DNA from: a virus
IMG/VR virus record: IMGVR_UViG_3300031963_000629
Coordinates: 1-31,284 of that record
Direction: 5' to 3' (one strand)
Length of the DNA: 31,284 bases
Below the pieces are notes generated by a model. That model was given only the letters and a program-made list of their open reading frames with translations, was not told where the DNA came from and made no database searches. Made by a program: the position numbers and the translations under genes. Each line of letters starts with the position of its first letter. Position 1 is the first letter of the stretch. Positions 1 through 8,597 of the stretch are shown piece by piece.

Positions 1-2512
1 CAGAAGAAGTGACTTGCAAGTTACCATTTGTAATGGATGCACCGAGTGCGTTATCAAGAGGATTAACAACACAGTAGTTTGCCGCTGTCGCACTTGTCAA
101 TGTAGGTACATCGGTCATGCTGTCGTAGGTTGCGCCAGCGGTCAACGAGATGTTGTTGGTTGTCCAGTTGTTTCCATTTGGACTGAAGTCATACCCCAGT
201 GTGGTTGTGCTGGCATTGTTGGTGAAAGGCAAATAGAAGCCGTTAGTACCATACGAACCACCATAGGTTATGGGTTGCCATACTCCGTATGAGTTGAATG
301 TTCCAAAACTGTTTGGTGTCAGGGCTTGACCGTCAATGAAGTTGATTTCGGTTAAGTAGCCGTCGAAGTATGAAGAACCGCCATTATCTTTTCCAATATC
401 ATGCACAACAGCAGCATTAACCTGCGTATCTAAATTTTGCGTCATATAAGATGCAGATGAAAATGCAGTAACCTGCACACCATTTACATAAATTAACACT
501 CTATTTGATGCAGTTGCTTGTGTTGTGTCAACAGAAATAACAATGTGATACCAAGCCGCAGGGTCACGAAATACTTGCGTTGTTGCAATATAAGCCAAGT
601 TTGCAACAGTTAAATTAACATCGTTGTATGCTAAGTTGTCACCTGCAAAATAGATTTGTGTTGCAAGACCTGCTCCTGTACTAACGACTCCAGCATAAAA
701 TAACCGTTGATTGCCGCCCAAACTTCCACGCTTAACCCACCCACTCCAAGTCCAAGTCTTGCGGTTGGATGCACTCGCAGGAGTCCGATTCAAATATGCA
801 GATGCACTTGAACGGAAACGCAAAGAGTTGTTAACCAACTTCAATGGAGTCAAGTATCCACTTGATGTGAATGTGTGGATGACATTACCACCAGAGATGG
901 TTACAGTGCCACCAGCCATGAGTTGGGTAGCACCAGCGTAGCTAATGATGACAATACCTGAGCCGCCGTTACCGCCACCGCCAACACCTTGTCCACCAGC
1001 GCCGCCACCGCCACCAGTATTGACAGTTCCAGCAGTTCCAGCAGCGCCAGTTCCGCCACCCGCACCACCACCTCCAGAGCCTCCAGCACCTGCGACAAGA
1101 CTGACAGCACCATATCCACCAGCGCCACCACCACCTGCGTATGTAACAGAAGAACCGCTAATAGATGATGTTGAACCAGCACCACCAGCGCCAGCTTGTA
1201 AAGCTGTTCCAGTTGCACCAACAGCTCCAGCGCCTCCACCACCACCACCGCCTATGCCTCCTCCAGCATTACCACCAGCATTACCTTGTCCTGAAGTTCC
1301 AGCGCCTCCAGTACCCGTAATAGCGCCACCACCTCCAGAGCCACCAGATGAGCCGTTGTATGTACCGCCGTTAGACGCACCGCCGCCGCCTCCGACTGCC
1401 GCAGTCGAGATTGCACTAAAAACAGAATTTGTACCATTTGAACCAACAACGGCACTTGTTGCCCTAGCTCCACCGCTTCCGACAGTAACTGTGTAAATTG
1501 AGTTGGCATCAAGTGTCAATCCAGAGCCAGATAACAAACCTCCAGCACCTGCACCTGCACCAATGTCGTAACCACCACCACCACCACCAGCAACAACCAA
1601 ATAGGATGCGCTTATAGGTGTAACTGGAACAAGAGTGCCAGAAGTTGTAAATGTGTGAATGGTGTTGCCGCCAGATGAAGTGACGACACCGCCACCAAAT
1701 TTTTGTGCGCCAGCATAGGAAATGATGACGATGCCTGAGCCGCCTCTGCCTCCACCTCCAGCGTTAGCGCCACCACCACCACCACCGCCTAAATTTGCAG
1801 TACCAGCCGCACCAACTTCTGTGCCTGTTCCGGGAGATGGCCCACCACCTGCACCGCCGCCACCAGCGCCACCAGCACCACCAGCGCCGGGGGTCGCTAC
1901 TGTTCTATTTCCACCGCCACCGCCACCAGCGTAAGTTACGGAAGAGCCGCTAATGCTGTTTGCAGTTCCAGCCCCACCCGCACCTGCTGTTCCATAAGTT
2001 GTAGAAACATTACCATTAACACCAACGGCAGAAGCGCCGCCGCCACCGCCACCAGCACGATTAAGCGAACCTCCAGTTGGGCCAGTTCCGCCGTTGTTTC
2101 CCTGAGATGGGGATGTGGATGGGGTGTTTCCTGCTCCACCTGCTCCACCGCTTCCATTCGTACTACCGCCACCGCCACCGCTACCGCCTGAACTACCAGT
2201 TATTGTTCCAGTTCCACTACCACCACCACCACCGCCAGTAGATGTAATTGTGTTGAATACGGAGTTATTTCCATTGCCGCCAGCAGAAGCGCTACCGCCA
2301 GTACCACCAGCGCCCACAGTAACTGTGTAGGATAAAGTGGGGTTCAAAGATTCTGTACCTGCTCGATACCCACCAGCACCGCCACCGCCAGCATGGTCAC
2401 TACCACCACCACCCCCACCAGCAACCACAAGGTATGTTGCCGTGACAGACGACAAGCCAGTCCACCCAAAGGCGGCTAGTGCAGCAGCTCCAACTTTTGA
2501 TAAACGTGGCAT
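1..2512 (-). CDS. Glycine-rich and LamG-like tail adhesin (3' end outside window)
   Basis: The minus-strand frame opening at the ATG at 2512 stays open to the left edge, giving 837 codons without a stop. An AAGGA Shine-Dalgarno lies 7 nt before this ATG. Residues about 20-555 form two tandem glycine-rich modules. Each begins with YLVVAGGGG, carries YTVTVG and SISGSSVTYAGGGG, and ends with GSGIVIISYAGA followed by an IHTFT strand. From about residue 560 the chain turns into a LamG/concanavalin-like domain with WTWSGWVKRG, AWYHIVISVD and FDGYLTEINFIDGQ, followed by YDSMTDVPT, a motif seen at the end of such domains in many aquatic phage proteins. Known for the family: such proteins are distal tail or fibre components that contact the host surface. 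The receptor role here is inferred. The strongly proline-coding opposite strand is a by-product of the glycine codons. Confidence 0.85.
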   Translation of the reverse strand, partial: MPRLSKVGAAALAAFGWTGLSSVTATYLVVAGGGGGGSDHAGGGGAGGYRAGTESLNPTLSYTVTVGAGGTGGSASAGGNGNNSVFNTITSTGGGGGGSGTGTITGSSGGSGGGGGSTNGSGGAGGAGNTPSTSPSQGNNGGTGPTGGSLNRAGGGGGGASAVGVNGNVSTTYGTAGAGGAGTANSISGSSVTYAGGGGGGNRTVATPGAGGAGGAGGGGAGGGPSPGTGTEVGAAGTANLGGGGGGGANAGGGGRGGSGIVIISYAGAQKFGGGVVTSSGGNTIHTFTTSGTLVPVTPISASYLVVAGGGGGGYDIGAGAGAGGLLSGSGLTLDANSIYTVTVGSGGARATSAVVGSNGTNSVFSAISTAAVGGGGGASNGGTYNGSSGGSGGGGAITGTGGAGTSGQGNAGGNAGGGIGGGGGGGAGAVGATGTALQAGAGGAGSTSSISGSSVTYAGGGGAGGYGAVSLVAGAGGSGGGGAGGGTGAAGTAGTVNTGGGGGAGGQGVGGGGNGGSGIVIISYAGATQLMAGGTVTISGGNVIHTFTSSGYLTPLKLVNNSLRFRSSASAYLNRTPASASNRKTWTWSGWVKRGSLGGNQRLFYAGVVSTGAGLATQIYFAGDNLAYNDVNLTVANLAYIATTQVFRDPAAWYHIVISVDTTQATASNRVLIYVNGVQVTAFSSASYMTQNLDTQVNAAVVHDIGKDNGGSSYFDGYLTEINFIDGQALTPNSFGTFNSYGVWQPITYGGSYGTNGFYLPFTNNASTTTLGYDFSPNGNNWTTNNISLTAGATYDSMTDVPTLTSATAANYCVVNPLDNALGASITNGNLQVTSS

Positions 2513-2522
2513 CTGCGTGTCC

Positions 2523-4400
2523 TTATGCGAACTTGGTTTGTGATGCCAACACGGTAAAAGCGGCGCTTCCTGTTTTGATGATTACATAGGTGTAACTATC
2601 AATTGAGCTTGCATTGCCTGATGTCGGTGCAGTGCCGCCTTGCCACTTGGGAGTGACAGACGAGCCATCTACTTGCACAGCAGAGTTGTAATAAGCCGTA
2701 GCACCATTGGTCACCAAGAAAGTCACAGACAAGGATTCGCCTGTTGCCATGATGGTGTTCAACGATGTGCCAACTGAGCCTCTAAAGTTGACCGTGAAGT
2801 TGCCAGATGCATTGGTGGTGTAGTACAAGACTGACTGGGTTGTAACATCATAGGCAATCGTGCCTGTTGCCGCAGTCGCAGAGATGGTGTTCACCTCAGC
2901 AATGTTTGGAGTCTTGAATGCAGACTTAGAAGAAGAGCCAGCGGTCTGCAAACCAGAGGTTGGTGAAGTAGTACCTATACCCACATTACCGCTGGAGTCG
3001 ATACGCATACGTTCTGTGTTAGCGGTATCAAATGCCATGTGATCGCCGCTGTTGTTGTAAAGAACTTTACCTTGAGTGTCTGATGCTGTATCACCAAACA
3101 ATAACTGACAGTTTCCGTCTGTTGCAGAAACCAAAGACACCAAAGTGCTTCCGCCAGCATTGGAGGTGGCAATATCCAAAAGACGACTAGGACTGCTCGT
3201 ACCAATACCCACGTTGCCAGCGGAGTCGATACGCATACGCTCATTAGCGTCTATGCCACCACCAGAGCCGTCCCGTGTACCAAATACAAGTGATGTGTCG
3301 GGTGCGCTGCTTTCAGCAACGCCAGCAACGTATGCACCTACACCAGCGGTTGGAGTGGAATTATCAGACGTATAGAATTGCAAACCACCTGTTGGTTGAC
3401 CAGTTGTTACAGCAGTGTCTGTTTCGGTTATTCGGATAAGCGTGTCACCGTATGTTGGCGAGCCTACTACCGTTCCTGAAGCAAGTGTTTGTGAAACGCT
3501 TACGGTGTATGTGCCAATACCACCAGTACCAGTGCCAAGAGCAGTGACCCTAGTGTATGGCTGAACACCTGAGCCATGAACTAAATCACCAACAGCAACG
3601 CCACTTGTGGTGACAGCAGACACAGTCATCGTTGTGCCAGTAATAGATGCCGTCACTGACCAAGCAGTGTTATTAGTCCCAGCAATTTCAAGTTTGGTTA
3701 CGGGGGTGGTTGTGCCAATACCTACGTCACCAGCAGAGTCAATCCTCATACGTTCAGTAGGCGAACTCGCACCGTCAGCAGTGGTGCTGAATATCAATCG
3801 ACCGGGCATATCGTTTGTGCCGGGTGTGCCGTCTACAGCGGCGGCTATTTGCGCCCCAATTATTCCAGTTGTGCCATCTGCGCCATAAAACTCTAATCTT
3901 CCAAGTGCGTCACCAGAAGCTAAAACAGTAAAATCACCAACCGTTGCACCTCTGCTTTTTAATATGGCGATTGCATTTGAAGTAGCATTTGCAGAAAATC
4001 TTGAAAGCCCTATTTGTGCGGCTCCTGGGGCGTTTACTTGAATGTTTGGTGTAAAACCGCCATAGTTAACAGCCGTTGTTGAGCCAGAAACTACAACACC
4101 ACTTGCATCAATCACAAACGGTGATGAGTCAGGATTCGTGCTGTCCTCAACCAACAAAGCAGCAGCGGTGCCTAGTTGCGTAATACGCAGGGCGGGATAG
4201 GTGTTGTCTGTCACTTGAATGACTTGCGGTGTGACATAAGGGCTACCACCAGCAGCCAGTAATATGACATTGCCACCACCGTCAAGTGTGTATATCTTTT
4301 TGTCTGTGACGTTGACAGCCAATTCCCCCTGCACCAGTTGCCCAGCGGAGGGAGCGGAAAGTGCAACGGATGAGTTCTTGGTGACTATGGTTGTTGCCAT
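2523..4400 (-). CDS. Tail fibre-like structural protein with GIGTT repeats
   Basis: A 625-residue protein. The N-terminal 60 residues (GQLVQGELAVNVTDKKIYTL) match the usual start of phage fibre proteins that attach to the tail. Three copies of ERMRIDSxGxVGIGTxxP occur near residues 217, 387 and 463, a beta-structured repeat common in marine and freshwater phage fibres. Between the first two lies a module with GTTMTVSAV and GTGTGGIGTYTVS, also frequent in such fibres. The C-terminal 130 residues resemble a compact beta domain ending in YTYVIIKTGSAAFTVLAS. The ATG directly abuts the stop of the upstream 75-residue gene, and GGAG lies 7 nt before it inside that gene, so translation is probably coupled. 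The adhesin gene follows 10 nt downstream. Role as a fibre or trimeric spike is inferred from repeats and position. Confidence 0.8.
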   Translation of the reverse strand: MATTIVTKNSSVALSAPSAGQLVQGELAVNVTDKKIYTLDGGGNVILLAAGGSPYVTPQVIQVTDNTYPALRITQLGTAAALLVEDSTNPDSSPFVIDASGVVVSGSTTAVNYGGFTPNIQVNAPGAAQIGLSRFSANATSNAIAILKSRGATVGDFTVLASGDALGRLEFYGADGTTGIIGAQIAAAVDGTPGTNDMPGRLIFSTTADGASSPTERMRIDSAGDVGIGTTTPVTKLEIAGTNNTAWSVTASITGTTMTVSAVTTSGVAVGDLVHGSGVQPYTRVTALGTGTGGIGTYTVSVSQTLASGTVVGSPTYGDTLIRITETDTAVTTGQPTGGLQFYTSDNSTPTAGVGAYVAGVAESSAPDTSLVFGTRDGSGGGIDANERMRIDSAGNVGIGTSSPSRLLDIATSNAGGSTLVSLVSATDGNCQLLFGDTASDTQGKVLYNNSGDHMAFDTANTERMRIDSSGNVGIGTTSPTSGLQTAGSSSKSAFKTPNIAEVNTISATAATGTIAYDVTTQSVLYYTTNASGNFTVNFRGSVGTSLNTIMATGESLSVTFLVTNGATAYYNSAVQVDGSSVTPKWQGGTAPTSGNASSIDSYTYVIIKTGSAAFTVLASQTKFA

Positions 4401-4628
4401 TTAGGGCTCCAGCGGCACATCAGGCCGAGTAAATTTAAGGGTAATGTTTTCTGTTTGTCGTGCTGGCAAACGGTAGGGGTCAAGGTCATCAAGGTCATAC
4501 CTGCAAACCATCAACCCAGGACTATTGGGATCTGGGTACAGGTCTTCCAACGACATTTTGATACTGCAACGCCCGCACAGGCCAATGCCATAGGTACTGC
4601 GTCCAGATGGGTCAAAAAAGATGCTCAT
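4401..4628 (-). CDS. Small conserved virion-cluster protein with CxxC
   Basis: A 75-residue protein with LCGRCS near residue 18 and a further cysteine in LMVCRYDLDDLDPYRLP, a pattern that could bind a metal ion. I recognise the general layout (CxxC, then DPNSPGLMVC, then DPYR) from small proteins beside tail-adaptor genes in podovirus-like phages, but I know no function. Its ATG overlaps the stop of the upstream tail-adaptor gene as ATGA (4 nt), and its own stop abuts the start of the fibre gene. This places it in a tightly coupled three-gene unit. A structural or assembly role is inferred from position only. Confidence 0.75.
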   Translation of the reverse strand: MSIFFDPSGRSTYGIGLCGRCSIKMSLEDLYPDPNSPGLMVCRYDLDDLDPYRLPARQTENITLKFTRPDVPLEP

Positions 4629-5611
4629 CTTGTGTAGACCCCAATATTGGGTGTAAAGTAAATGGGTGAATTGTCCCGCTCCTCCATCTCTGCCTGATTC
4701 AAGGCGCGCAACGCCTTTTGATCGAGGATTTGGATGAGGGAAGGATCCACGGTAGGGGTAATCTCAGCCAAGGCAGCTGCGAGGAGATAAACAAGGGCGT
4801 TGAACCAGCGTTGTGGCACTTCAATTTCTTCAGTCAGCGTTCCCACATCCATAATGTACCGCTTGGTGTAGGTTGTAATTTGAGAAAGGGTGAAAGCGGC
4901 ATTTGGAACAGGCCAAATGTACATAAAAGGCTGGTTGAGTTGACGGTCTAGCCAAAATTGAAGGGGCCTACCTTGGAAAGTCTTGTCGGGCAAATTGTTG
5001 TAGCTGTCTCGATTAAGGCGTGCCATTACAATTTCGTTAGGTGTATTGCCAAAATTGACCGTTGTTGCACTCAATGTGCCACTTGTCACCCGAACACGCC
5101 AATAAAGTGCAGTTACTGACCCGTCAATGTCAGTCCATGTCCATTCGCCTGCCACTAAACTTGGGTTTGCAACTGTTTCTATGGTTGTCCATGAGGAACC
5201 ATCGGCAGAATACTCAATGACAAAGGGTTGTGAGGCGGCAGACCACAGAATTCCAACGGTTGTAACGGTATTTGCAGTGGACAACTGCAAAGATGAGGTG
5301 GTCGACGTGCTTGCTGTGGTACCAGAGAGGTACTGGATGGTGCGAAGATTGGTGTTCAATAAGTCTACTGTACCCACAGGGACAGGGACTTGAGCCATGT
5401 TCTCGTACATGGGCAGAATGAGCCGCTCAATGCACCACAGTTGCAGGCCGCGGTTGGCAAGATCGGACATGATGAGGTAGAGGTTTTCCTGCGCCACCTC
5501 CAACAACTCAGCACCCACACCTTGTGGCGGCACACGGCAACGACGAAAGGCGTGGTCAATCACCTTTCGTGTGTTAAAAACTGTCTGCGATACGGTTCCT
5601 GAAACTGCCAC
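4625..5611 (-). CDS. Head-tail adaptor / tail accessory factor (P22 gp4-like)
   Basis: A 328-residue protein. The N-terminus (VIDHAFRRCRVPPQ, then ENLYLIMSDLANRGLQLWCIE) and the C-terminus (VPQRWFNALVYLLAAALA) match the helical frame of gp4-type tail accessory factors that sit below the portal and close the filled head. An insertion at about residues 110-190 looks like a beta-sandwich (FVIEYSADGSSWTTIE, TALYWRVRVTSG), reminiscent of a discoidin/fibronectin-like carbohydrate-binding fold. The start codon is GTG: a GGAG motif 8 nt upstream supports it, and no better ATG exists. It overlaps the next gene by ATGA. The beta-sandwich insert in an adaptor is unusual but I have seen it in aquatic phages. 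Function is assigned by family resemblance, not by a catalytic motif. Confidence 0.65.
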   Translation of the reverse strand: MAVSGTVSQTVFNTRKVIDHAFRRCRVPPQGVGAELLEVAQENLYLIMSDLANRGLQLWCIERLILPMYENMAQVPVPVGTVDLLNTNLRTIQYLSGTTASTSTTSSLQLSTANTVTTVGILWSAASQPFVIEYSADGSSWTTIETVANPSLVAGEWTWTDIDGSVTALYWRVRVTSGTLSATTVNFGNTPNEIVMARLNRDSYNNLPDKTFQGRPLQFWLDRQLNQPFMYIWPVPNAAFTLSQITTYTKRYIMDVGTLTEEIEVPQRWFNALVYLLAAALAEITPTVDPSLIQILDQKALRALNQAEMEERDNSPIYFTPNIGVYTR

Positions 5612-5661
5612 TTTTGTTCTCCGTTAAGCCGCAGTTCGCTGGACCAGCGACCTCGTTGACC

Positions 5662-5677
5662 AATTATAAGGATAATT
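5662..5677. repeat. Perfect 6-bp inverted repeat between virion genes
   Basis: AATTAT-AAGG-ATAATT is a perfect inverted repeat with a 4-nt loop, in the 72-nt gap between the KKGG protein and the tail-adaptor gene. A second short hairpin (CGCTGG/CCAGCG) follows at about 5639-5651. On the minus strand the right arm contains TATAAT, but I find no convincing -35 at the proper distance. It could be an operator, a processing site or a weak promoter. No T-tract follows, so it is not a classical terminator. Confidence 0.3.
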
Positions 5678-5683
5678 CCGGTT

Positions 5684-6106
5684 TTAGCACACCTTGGGTG
5701 AGCGATTAAATGCGGGCACTCCACCTTTTTTCAATTTAGTCATAGGCTTGCCTGGGTGCATGTGTGATTCATGCTTATGAACGGCTTTTTTCATCGCTGC
5801 CTTGTCCATTTTCACATCTTCATGCACTTTGCCGCCTTTTTTCATCATGCCGGGAGGTGCCATGGGGGCTGCTGCGGCAAGAGGCGACATAGGCGCTGCC
5901 ATGGTTTCAGGCATCTCAACTTTTCGAAGCATGGCAACTTCTTTTTTCATCACACCTTTGGGTGCTGCCTTGGCTTTTGCCTTTGCCTTGCCACCTTTTT
6001 TCATTGGTGTAGGCGCATCAACTTTGCCACCATGCGCGTAACCTGGCATGCTTGCCCGCTCTGTTGGTTTATTAAAAGTGTATTCACCGTATGCTGTCTT
6101 TCCCAT
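5684..6106 (-). CDS. Lys/Met/Ala-rich basic KKGG-repeat protein, function unknown
   Basis: A 140-residue low-complexity basic protein. It has several KKGG units (PMKKGGKAKAKAKA, MMKKGGKVHED, LKKGGVPAFN), a YAHGGKV segment, a methionine/proline/alanine-rich middle (MSPLAAAAPMAPPGM) and a histidine-rich stretch (HKHESHMHPGK). GGAG lies 7-8 nt before the ATG. I do not recognise a catalytic domain. KKGG/YAxGGxV proteins occur among virion genes of environmental phages. The charge pattern would suit nucleic-acid or membrane contact, but that is inference. It sits between two structural genes, so a virion-associated role is likely. Confidence 0.7.
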   Translation of the reverse strand: MGKTAYGEYTFNKPTERASMPGYAHGGKVDAPTPMKKGGKAKAKAKAAPKGVMKKEVAMLRKVEMPETMAAPMSPLAAAAPMAPPGMMKKGGKVHEDVKMDKAAMKKAVHKHESHMHPGKPMTKLKKGGVPAFNRSPKVC

Positions 6107-6119
6107 GATGTTCTCCTAA

Positions 6120-8153
6120 TTAGGCCCAAGAGCCGATGCTTGTGTCTGTTGTGATTGCTGAAATAGGGCTCAAAGGCCACACTTGCGCGTTTGATCCTGC
6201 GATGACGGTTACCACTGTGCCTACTGCTGTCAAACCAAATTGGAAGTTGACGGTGCCCTGTCCGCCTGCCAAAATATCGAATGTTCCACGAATTCGCAAC
6301 ACAAAAGCACCCGCTGCTGCTCCTGAGGCAGCAGAGATTGACACCAAAGTGGCAAAACCAGAGGTAATCCTGTTTTGCATCAATGTGGATGCTGTCGGAG
6401 TTACTGCAGAAGCCGCAAACATGGCAATTGACTCGTAGTCGTGCGCTGCCAATGTTGCTGTACCAGCGAGTGCGTACTGAAAGGTTTTTGCTGTCGCTGC
6501 TGTGTTGGTGACAGTAAAGTTAAGCTCATAGGCGTAACGTGTTGACGCTGCCACACTTACCGCTTTGTTGAATAGCGTTTGCGTTGTAGTAATTGCACCG
6601 TTAGCGGTGTAGTCGGCACCAAGCTGATATGTCTGCATGCTTGGAATCAAACCGCGTTGCAACGCCTGAGGTGAGAAGTACATGGAGGTGCCATCAAACT
6701 CTTGCGCCCCTTGAAAGGTAGTGGTCAGTAGGGTACCTGGGTCCCAGTCAAACGGCGCCCTTGTTGCTGTACCAGCAGCAATGTGTAGCCAACCAATTGT
6801 GTCTGCAGTAGTGCCCACACCCAATGGAACGGCTGAGGTGATAAAGTCACCAACACGCAACTTTTCAGTTGCTGCTGCACCAGCACTCATAGTGGCAATG
6901 ACAAAGTCAAATGCCTCAGATGCAAGCGTTACAGCTGTTGCCACACTAGACAACACAACGCCTATTTCATTGACACCATTGGATGTCTCAGTTTCTAGTT
7001 CAATAGAATTGCCAATTCCAATTGCCGGCACACCACTGGTGGTGTGCGTCAGGCGAAGCATTGAACTGACTGTGTTTGTTGCTGTGTCATTCAGCACAGG
7101 TTGCAGGGTGACTGCAGGTGTGGTTGTATTGATACCCACACGCGCGGTTTCTGTCGCTGTGCCACTTTTCAAGCGCATGACCTCTGTACTCGCCACGCCT
7201 TGTTGCATAACAGCAAGGCCCATGTCAAAGTTTTCAGAGCCAAGGGTAACAGCGGTTGCAGTAGTGTAAATGGCACCGCCTAATTTATTGGTGCCACTGG
7301 TTGTTTCTGTTTGAAAATCAATTGCTGTGCCAATGCCTACAGCAGGTGTTCCACTGGTTGTGTGCGAAAAGCGGCCTGCAGAACTAATGGCGTTGGTTGA
7401 AGCATCATCAACCACTGCTTCAATAGCAGCACCGGGTGTGCTTGTGCCAATGCCCAACTTCTTGTCTTGTGTAAACCTTGCAACCTCAGCTACCGCTGCC
7501 CCACTGCTCATCAAGTTGACTGCTAGTTGGAAGTCTTCCGCACCTGAACTCACACTGGTTGTGACTGCAGAAAGTGTAGCACCCAATTCATTGTTGCCAG
7601 CTGCTGTCTCTGTTTGAAACCCAATTGCTGTGCCAATGCCAGCACCTGGGACACCTGATGTGGTGTGCGTTGCCCTGATAACCTCAGTTACTGTGTTGTT
7701 GTTTGCGTCATCTGTGACTGCTTGCACCGCTGTTGCAGGACTTGCTGTGCCCACACCCAACCGCTTGGTTGAAGTTATGCGGGCTACCTCAGTAAGTGTG
7801 CCCCCAAGCGTCCGGACCACTACATCGAACGCCTCATTGGGCGCAGTAAGGTCGGTAGACACAGATTGAATGACAGAGCTTGTCTGTACACCCGACAACG
7901 ATTCAGTTGCAAATGCAAGCCCGGTACCAATACCAATTGCAGGCGTGCCAGTTGTTGAATGGGTAATGGTCACCACATTGGTGACGCCATTGGTGACGCC
8001 ATCATCAACGGTGAAGTTGGGTTGTGTGCTTGTAAAAGTCTTGATCTGCGTCGCTGTCAATTTGACAGAGGTTGCTGACTGCACTGCCTCAAATTGCTCA
8101 AGCCCTGTTAAGGCTGTGCCTGAAGGTAAACTGGGTATCGTTACGTATGCCAT
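6120..8153 (-). CDS. Repeat-rich fibre or virion structural protein
   Basis: A 677-residue protein. After an N-terminal 50 residues (MAYVTIPSLPSGTALTGLEQ) typical of phage fibre attachment regions, four tandem units of about 95-105 residues fill residues about 50-450. Each unit shows THTTSGxPAxGIG, FxTET, a segment ending in ExFD, ExxR and GIGTxTP or a variant. The last unit ends in LHIAAGTATRAPFDWDPG. The C-terminal 220 residues form a separate domain (YFSPQALQRGLIPSMQTYQLG, FNKAVSVAASTRYAYELNFT) that I have seen at the end of other phage virion proteins. It starts 2 nt after the stop of the 132-residue gene with only a weak Shine-Dalgarno, so coupling is likely. The exact virion location is not visible from the sequence. 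Confidence 0.75.
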   Translation of the reverse strand: MAYVTIPSLPSGTALTGLEQFEAVQSATSVKLTATQIKTFTSTQPNFTVDDGVTNGVTNVVTITHSTTGTPAIGIGTGLAFATESLSGVQTSSVIQSVSTDLTAPNEAFDVVVRTLGGTLTEVARITSTKRLGVGTASPATAVQAVTDDANNNTVTEVIRATHTTSGVPGAGIGTAIGFQTETAAGNNELGATLSAVTTSVSSGAEDFQLAVNLMSSGAAVAEVARFTQDKKLGIGTSTPGAAIEAVVDDASTNAISSAGRFSHTTSGTPAVGIGTAIDFQTETTSGTNKLGGAIYTTATAVTLGSENFDMGLAVMQQGVASTEVMRLKSGTATETARVGINTTTPAVTLQPVLNDTATNTVSSMLRLTHTTSGVPAIGIGNSIELETETSNGVNEIGVVLSSVATAVTLASEAFDFVIATMSAGAAATEKLRVGDFITSAVPLGVGTTADTIGWLHIAAGTATRAPFDWDPGTLLTTTFQGAQEFDGTSMYFSPQALQRGLIPSMQTYQLGADYTANGAITTTQTLFNKAVSVAASTRYAYELNFTVTNTAATAKTFQYALAGTATLAAHDYESIAMFAASAVTPTASTLMQNRITSGFATLVSISAASGAAAGAFVLRIRGTFDILAGGQGTVNFQFGLTAVGTVVTVIAGSNAQVWPLSPISAITTDTSIGSWA

Positions 8154-8155
8154 GG

Positions 8156-8554
8156 TCAGCTGTAAGTCTTAATGACTTCCATCACAACTGAATAGGTGTC
8201 ACCGGCACCAACATCCATGGTGGTAAACGAAATATCTCCTGTTTTACCTGTGCCTGAGTTATTGGGTATCCCACCAAACATACTGTAGTCCATGAAGTAG
8301 TTAGTGTTTTGGGGCAAAGTAATAATCATCAAAGGTGTAGTAGCAGCCCAAAGCATTTGTACTTCACAACCATGAGTTTGTGCCCAAACTCGATTGAGTT
8401 TACAACCGGTGCAGGCTAACGCGCCTTGTGGGTTTAGTGTAGATACATCAACTTTGACTACGGCTGTTTCTGTTGTATCAACGAAACCTGTGACCTTGAT
8501 AATGGCAAGACGCTCGCCATCAAGGATTGTCTGAGTTGTCAGTGTGTTTGCCAT
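8156..8554 (-). CDS. Conserved virion protein, unknown function
   Basis: A 132-residue protein of mainly beta-strand character, starting MANTLTTQTILDGERLAIIK and containing CTGCKLNRVWAQTHGCEV (three cysteines) followed by a WAATTPLMIITLPQNT stretch. Proteins with this start and middle occur among head/tail genes of phages with similar capsid operons, but I know no specific role. AGGAG lies 7 nt before the ATG. It is the first gene after an intrinsic terminator at 8565-8593, so its expression depends on read-through or a nearby promoter that I cannot identify. Confidence 0.7.
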   Translation of the reverse strand: MANTLTTQTILDGERLAIIKVTGFVDTTETAVVKVDVSTLNPQGALACTGCKLNRVWAQTHGCEVQMLWAATTPLMIITLPQNTNYFMDYSMFGGIPNNSGTGKTGDISFTTMDVGAGDTYSVVMEVIKTYS

Positions 8555-8564
8555 CTATAGCTCC

Positions 8565-8593
8565 TAAAAGAAAAGGGGCATGGTTAGCCCCTT
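8565..8593 (-). terminator. Rho-independent terminator (minus strand)
   Basis: On the minus strand AAGGGGC (8593-8587), a 7-nt loop and GCCCCTT (8579-8573) form a perfect stem. It is followed by TTTTCTTTT, a proper T-tract. It lies just after the stop of the gene at 8598 and directly before the Shine-Dalgarno of the next gene. It should end or attenuate transcripts from the capsid genes before the fibre genes, which would set a high capsid to fibre ratio. Confidence 0.75.
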
Positions 8594-8597
8594 CCCA

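Noticed and set aside
945-2330. Proline-rich plus-strand frames (such as 945-1496, 1722-1934 and 2115-2330)
   Set aside because: They are the reverse complement of glycine codons in the minus-strand adhesin; no ribosome sites fit and all real genes are on the other strand.
5662-5677. Intrinsic terminator or sigma70 promoter
   Set aside because: The hairpin has no T-tract, and the TATAAT in its arm lacks a -35 at a suitable distance.
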